Positions 63,457 to 64,000 of a DNA stretch of 64,000 bases are shown one piece after another. Each line of letters opens with the position of its first letter. Position 1 is the stretch's first letter. The stretch covers positions 337,162,250 through 337,226,249 of the forward strand of contig CATIUR010000001.1 in assembly GCA_949592205.1 (NCBI GenBank), written 5' to 3'. This DNA is from Helichrysum umbraculigerum (lineage: Eukaryota; Streptophyta; Magnoliopsida; Asterales; Asteraceae). The translations under genes were made by a program, and so were the position numbers. The notes below the pieces were generated by a model that was not told where the DNA came from, ran no database searches, and saw only the letters and a list, made by a program, of their open reading frames with translations.

Positions 63457-63914
63457 CGTTAAATTTAAAGTCAAACTGTTTTCGCGAACTCAGAAAAACT
63501 CGATTCGCAGGAACTCAATTTAACTCGCAATCTCAGCTCGACTCGCAAATCTCGGTTCGCAAGTCTCAGTTTGGATCGCAACAGATGTCAGTTCGCAAGT
63601 GATCTCGATTCGCAAGAGATCGTAGCTCGACTCGCAGAACTCAACTCGGTTCGCAAGTTCAACTCGGTTCGCAGACTATACTGAAACCCTAATCTCAACT
63701 CGCGAAACGGCTGAAAAAACCCGAAAACGAAAATTTTAGGTATTTTTACGATTGAAACAGAAAATTTCGACCGTAAACTAACCCTAAATTGTCTAGAGAA
63801 TGATTTTGATCATTAATATGTACTTATGCACATAAAAACAATCCGAAATCAAACGCGATATTACCCGAAAACCTCGAACTTAATCGTATTTAGCCCGAAA
63901 GCTCTGATACCAGA
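63457..63914 (-). other. Copia C 5' leader with primer site
   Basis: The leader is dense in the words CTCGCA, TTCGCA and ACTCGC (63480-63705, about 15 times) and then AT-rich. The initiator tRNA-Met primer site (minus strand TGGTATCAGAGC) is 63901-63912, two bases from the LTR. Confidence 0.85.
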
Positions 63915-64000
63915 TGTAAGTCCCTAGTTCTTAGGATCGATAACTTCGTTACCTGTAGTATTAAGGTGAAGAATCCCTTAATACGGTGTTATCTTACTAA
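63915..64000 (-). repeat. Copia C 5' LTR, first 86 bp
   Basis: Begins TGTAAGTCCCTAG after the primer site; compare TGTTAGTCCCTG of the Copia A/B LTR. It runs off the window. Confidence 0.8.

Larger units (their letters stand above)
43034..64000 (-). mobile_element. Copia C: old, broken LTR retrotransposon holding element F
   Basis: A minus-strand Copia element from its 5' LTR (63915 to beyond the window) through leader, gag, pol and spacer to a third-ORF fragment at 43034. Element F (48083-59466) lies in pol; element E cuts the third ORF. The pol frame resumes in phase across F once the duplicated ATGTC (48078-48082, 59467-59471) is counted once. It has at least four in-frame stops and one frameshift, so it is much older than A/B. 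Confidence 0.88.

Overview
The window is plant nuclear DNA made entirely of LTR retrotransposons; I see no host gene, tRNA or rRNA. Long Gag-Pol frames of the Ty1/Copia and Ty3/Gypsy types, LTRs of 0.65 to 2.4 kb, 5-bp target duplications and tRNA primer sites (initiator-Met for Copia and chromovirus-like Gypsy, Asp for the Athila-like elements) point to a repeat-rich eudicot. The style of the Copia Gag and of the extra ORF after Copia pol is what I know from Asteraceae (Tanacetum, Artemisia, lettuce relatives). That assignment rests on family recollection, not on a search.

The layout is a nest of elements. The outermost host is an old, broken Copia element (Copia C, minus strand, 43034-48082 and 59472-64000). 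Its pol is split by a young non-autonomous Athila-like element (F, 48083-59466, plus strand, target duplication ATGTC). Its third ORF is split by another Athila-like element (E, plus strand, visible 36174-43033). E is interrupted by an opposite-strand relative (D, visible 33563-36173). D is interrupted by a chromovirus-like Gypsy array ending at 33562. Inside that array sit two copies of a further Copia family (A, 1-5873, cut by the window start; B, 13238-25079, complete), each inserted at the same base of a Gypsy LTR.

The left half is a tandem duplication with a period of about 19.2 kb: LTR1[Copia A] - Gypsy internal - LTR2[Copia B] - Gypsy internal - LTR3 (empty site). LTR2 minus Copia B is exactly as long as LTR3 (2426 bp), and both Gypsy internal regions are 4933 bp. 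This is the expected product of unequal recombination between the two LTRs of one Gypsy element after Copia had entered the 3' LTR.

How the genes work together: Copia A/B encodes Gag and Pol in different frames, with a 3'-splice-site-like sequence between them, plus a 1091-residue third ORF of unknown role after pol; Copia C has a homologous third ORF. The Gypsy copies each encode one uninterrupted 1481-residue Gag-Pol. Element F encodes only Gag and protease, fused to a long domain I do not recognise, and would have to borrow reverse transcriptase and integrase. Most damage in E and F, and one stop in Copia C, is in-frame TAG, consistent with CAG to TAG decay of methylated cytosines. The most interesting items are the three-LTR duplication, the Copia third ORF with its possible spliced expression, the new domain of element F, and the short-motif arrays in the LTRs (GCGAC/GTCGC, GCCGTATACGGC, CAGTTNTAAC).
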